Shown: positions 14,343 to 16,302 of the stretch, piece after piece
How positions within the stretch are numbered: the first letter of the stretch is position 1
How the letters are laid out: each line of letters starts with the position of its first letter
Position numbers and translations under genes: made by a program
Notes under the pieces: model-generated
Seen by the model: only the letters and a program-made list of their open reading frames with translations
What the model was told of the DNA's origin: nothing
Databases searched by the model: none
Assembly: GCA_947629845.1 (NCBI GenBank)
Contig: CANRFD010000022.1
Coordinates: 1 to 16,302, forward strand
Direction: 5' to 3'
DNA from: an uncultured Clostridia bacterium
GTDB lineage: Bacteria > Bacillota > Clostridia > Christensenellales > Borkfalkiaceae
DNA: 16,302 nucleotides

Positions 14343-15418
14343 GCGGAAAAACAAAGCGGATCATCTACTATATCGCGTCGGCGGGCTTGCTGCTCCTTGC
14401 GGTGGCGGGCGTTGTTTTGCTGGCCTATTTCGGGGCGAGCGCCTCTTCCGAAAGCGCGGCGTTCACGGTCGGCATACTCATCTGCTTTGCGGTATGCCTG
14501 ATGATCTTCCCCCTGCACGAGCTCCTGCACGAGGCAGGACATGCCCTCGGCGGGCTGCTTTGCGGAATGCGCGTCCTTTCGCTTTCGTTCGGGATATACC
14601 GCTTCGATTGGCGGAGCGGCTTTTCGGTGGGCGTTCAAATGAGAAGGGACGCCAACGGCGCGACGGCAATGCTCCCGCGCGGCGGCAAAAAGGTGCGCGG
14701 CAAGCTGATTTTTTCGCTGCTTTCGGGCGCGGCGTTCAATTTTATCTATGCGGCGGTCGTGCTTGCGCTGTATTTTGCGGTGACCAACCACCCCGCTATG
14801 CTCTTCTTTGCGCTGTTTGCGCCCTTAAATCTCTGCGAAAGCCTGCTCGCGCTCTATCCCATCGAGCTCCCTGCGGGGGCTACGGACGGCGAATTTGCGT
14901 TGGGGCTCATAAAAAAACGCCCCGAGGCGGAGGTGGCGCTTCGCGTCATGACGGCGCAGGGCATGTCTTACACGCAAAAATACGACGAGCTCCCGCGCGA
15001 ACTGCTGTTCGGCGCGCCCGTTGTGCGGGAGGACAGCACGTCCTTCCTCGCTTTGTTGCAGCTGCAGTGGAGAACGCTCCTCTGCGCAGGGGAGGACGGG
15101 GCGCTCCGTCCGCTCCTTCGCCTCGACGAACTCTTCGAATATATCCCGGAGGAAAGCAGAGGGGAGGCCGCGTCGGACTTCGTCGCCGCCGCCGTTCTCT
15201 TCGGCAGGATGGATCTTCTGGAAAAATACTCCGCTCTGCGCGGGGAGCGCGGCACGGGCGCGCAGGTCGCCGCCTATGCGCTCGATTCCTCGGACGAACG
15301 CGAAGCGCACGCCGCGGCGGCCGCCGCAAGGGAGAGGCTGCGGGGCGAGCGGGAATATTATGCGCTGCTCATTTCTCTTCTGAAAAACAAAAAACCGCCG
15401 CAAGGCGGGGTTGAATAA
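14339..15418 (+). CDS. M50-like membrane metallopeptidase (site-2-protease type)
   Basis: 359 residues. Three to four hydrophobic helices fill the first half: about 8-31, 42-60, 123-148 and 152-172. The end of the second reads HELLHEAGHALGG, with zinc motif HEAGH at residues 64-68 (Glu65 the presumed catalytic base), followed by CGMRVLSLSFGIYRF as in M50 enzymes. LPAGATDGEF (177-186) would supply the third zinc ligand, Asp183, in the place of the family's LDGG-type motif. The second half (about 190-359) is soluble and mostly helical, Ala/Arg/Glu-rich, and of unknown function. The ATG overlaps the phosphatase stop (ATGA). M50 proteases cut membrane-embedded regulators such as pro-sigma factors. 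It sits at the end of a sporulation/division cluster but is not an evident SpoIVFB; substrate unknown. Confidence 0.75.
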   Translation: MSGKTKRIIYYIASAGLLLLAVAGVVLLAYFGASASSESAAFTVGILICFAVCLMIFPLHELLHEAGHALGGLLCGMRVLSLSFGIYRFDWRSGFSVGVQMRRDANGATAMLPRGGKKVRGKLIFSLLSGAAFNFIYAAVVLALYFAVTNHPAMLFFALFAPLNLCESLLALYPIELPAGATDGEFALGLIKKRPEAEVALRVMTAQGMSYTQKYDELPRELLFGAPVVREDSTSFLALLQLQWRTLLCAGEDGALRPLLRLDELFEYIPEESRGEAASDFVAAAVLFGRMDLLEKYSALRGERGTGAQVAAYALDSSDEREAHAAAAAARERLRGEREYYALLISLLKNKKPPQGGVE

Positions 15419-15433
15419 GATACGGGAAACGGC

Positions 15434-15450
15434 GCCGCATTGGCTGCGGC
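15434..15450. other. Short GC-rich hairpin after the peptidase gene
   Basis: GCCGCA (15434-15439) and TGCGGC (15445-15450) form a 6-bp stem with a 5-nt loop, in the gap between the peptidase gene and the converging xre gene. It has no T-tract on either side, so it is not a clear intrinsic terminator. It is the only structure seen in this gap. Confidence 0.3.
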
Positions 15451-15496
15451 AGGGGAGACGGCCGAAATAACCGGCGAAGTTAAGTTGTCAGATCCG

Positions 15497-15700
15497 TCAA
15501 TCGGTGAGCCCGAGCAAATAGTCGGATGTCACGTTGAAGTAGCGTGCGAGTTTGGCGATGTTGGCCGCGGTGGGGTCGCTCTTATTGGTTTCCCAATAGC
15601 ACACGATCCCCAAGCTGACGCTCAGATCTTTGGCGACGGTCGCCTGGGAAAGGCCTCTCTCTTTCCGAAGTTCCATAAGTCTTTCTGCAAATATCTTCAT
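15497..15700 (-). CDS. Minimal XRE-family HTH transcriptional regulator
   Basis: A 67-residue protein that is essentially only an HTH_3/XRE DNA-binding domain: MKIFAERLMELRKERGLSQ, then the helix-turn-helix with ATVAKDLSVSLGIVCYWETN, ending NIAKLARYFNVTSDYLLGLTD, the typical family end. There is no separate sensor or oligomerisation domain. The frame is open 51 nt further (to 15751), but conservation begins at the ATG at 15700. A promoter-like -10 box just 6 nt before that ATG, and the lack of a ribosome binding site, argue for a leaderless mRNA. It is divergent from the tyrosine phosphatase and likely controls it and/or itself through the palindrome between them. Confidence 0.9.
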   Translation of the reverse strand: MKIFAERLMELRKERGLSQATVAKDLSVSLGIVCYWETNKSDPTAANIAKLARYFNVTSDYLLGLTD

Positions 15701-15706
15701 GGCTAT

Positions 15707-15735
15707 ATTGTAACACGAAGAGGAAGGGAAAGCAA
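15707..15735 (-). promoter_or_regulatory. Putative promoter of the XRE regulator
   Basis: On the minus strand TTGCTT (15735-15730) is separated by 17 nt from TACAAT (15712-15707). Only 6 nt separate the -10 box from the ATG at 15700, so transcription would begin at or next to the start codon. Confidence 0.6.
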
Positions 15736-15769
15736 CCTTTTTCGGACACAATTTTAATTTAACATTTTC

Positions 15770-15784
15770 TTGTGAACTTCACAA
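15770..15784. promoter_or_regulatory. Perfect 15-bp palindromic operator candidate
   Basis: TTGTGAA-C-TTCACAA is a perfect 7-bp inverted repeat with one central base. It lies 18 nt before the phosphatase ATG and 69 nt before the xre ATG. Dyad sites of this size are typical for XRE dimers. A weak TTAACA (15759-15764) and AAAAAT (15783-15788) could form a phosphatase promoter with an 18-nt spacer, placing the palindrome in the spacer, a classic repressor position. Confidence 0.65.
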
Positions 15785-15802
15785 AAATAAGTCGGCACGG
15801 AA

Positions 15803-16267
15803 ATGATCGGGATACTATTTGTTTGCCACGGAAACATCTGCCGCTCGCCCATGGCGGAGAGCGTCTTTGCGCAGATCATCGAAGAGCGGGGCTGGAAGGG
15901 CAGGGTATGCGTGGCCTCTGCCGCCGCGCACACCGATGAGATCGGCAACATTCCGCACCGCGGCACGCGGGAAAAGCTCTTAAAGGAGGGCGTTCCGCTC
16001 GTTCCGCACCGCGCCCGTCTCATGACGCGTGCAGACGGCGACAAATACGACCTTCTGATCGGCATGGACGAATGGAACGTCCGCGACATGCGCGCCATCG
16101 TCGGCGAACAAAATTCGGGGAAGGTATGCACGCTGCTGTCGTTTGCGGGCAGCTCGCGCTCCATTGCCGATCCGTGGTACACGCACAACTTCGACGAGAC
16201 CTACCGCGACGTCCTCGAGGGCTGCACGGCGCTCGCCGACTATTTGGCAGCCCGCTATAAGATATAG
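15803..16267 (+). CDS. Low-molecular-weight protein-tyrosine phosphatase
   Basis: These small cytoplasmic enzymes remove phosphate from tyrosine (or arginine) residues. The 154-residue protein starts with the phosphate-binding loop FVCHGNICRS (CX5R, nucleophile Cys8 and Arg14, second Cys13). It carries the general-acid motif ADPWY (Asp123) near the C-terminus, both in the expected positions and at the usual family length. MDEWN and the region before it match the family. No strong ribosome binding site is seen (only CGGA immediately before the ATG). It is divergent from the XRE regulator with a palindrome in between. Whether it acts on phosphotyrosine or phosphoarginine (YwlE-like) cannot be settled here. 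Confidence 0.93.
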   Translation: MIGILFVCHGNICRSPMAESVFAQIIEERGWKGRVCVASAAAHTDEIGNIPHRGTREKLLKEGVPLVPHRARLMTRADGDKYDLLIGMDEWNVRDMRAIVGEQNSGKVCTLLSFAGSSRSIADPWYTHNFDETYRDVLEGCTALADYLAARYKI

Positions 16268-16302
16268 CTCCGCAAAAATATCCATAAAGAAGAGAAGAAC
16301 GA

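Noticed and set aside
15434..15450. Terminator for the yabP-peptidase cluster
   Set aside because: The stem is only 6 bp and no T-tract follows on either strand, so it is listed only as a hairpin.

Overview
This window looks like chromosomal DNA from a spore-forming Firmicute, probably an uncultured gut member of the class Clostridia. The reasons are the secG-rnr order, a yabP-yabQ-divIC cluster typical of endospore formers, textbook sigma-A promoters with 17-nt spacers, intrinsic terminators, and a TIR protein and LRR_5 (BspA-type) repeats of a kind common in gut Firmicutes. The DNA is GC-rich (not computed), and genes are dense on both strands. Nothing points to an integrated phage, IS element, CRISPR array, tRNA or rRNA.

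Layout. (1) Minus strand, 1-1203: the 5' part of rnr (RNase R, cut by the window edge) lies downstream of secG, with a terminator-like hairpin between them and a sigma-A promoter before secG. (2) Plus strand, 1284-7899: a promoter almost touching the panE start codon leads a run of five tightly spaced genes: panE-like reductase, gltX, an 836-residue zinc-ribbon/TPR/TIR/coiled-coil/LRR protein, thyA and folA. A terminator closes the run. (3) Plus strand, 7908-10594: a consensus promoter 8 nt before the start codon drives a DUF3137-like membrane protein and a LemA protein, followed by two hairpin terminators. (4) Plus strand, 10613-12561: typA (bipA) with its own promoter and terminator. (5) Plus strand, 12575-15418: yabP, yabQ, divIC, a Ppx/GppA phosphatase and an M50-like membrane metallopeptidase, all overlapping. 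The sporulation pair has a mother-cell-type -10 box, while a sigma-A promoter inside yabQ can drive divIC onwards. (6) 15497-16267: a minimal XRE regulator divergent from a low-molecular-weight tyrosine phosphatase, with a perfect 15-bp palindrome between them.

Most genes are housekeeping: protein export, RNA decay, tRNA charging, folate and dTMP synthesis, ribosome-associated GTPase, sporulation and division. The most unusual gene is the TIR-LRR protein at 3992-6502. It combines a TIR domain with leucine-rich repeats in one polypeptide that has no signal peptide, and it sits in the middle of a housekeeping run between gltX and thyA. Its layout loosely recalls eukaryotic TIR/LRR immune receptors, but the position of the usual TIR catalytic glutamate appears altered. 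A second theme is that several transcripts (panE, the DUF3137-like gene, xre, possibly yabP) have a -10 box only 5 to 12 nt before the start codon and no Shine-Dalgarno sequence, so they are predicted to be leaderless or nearly so.
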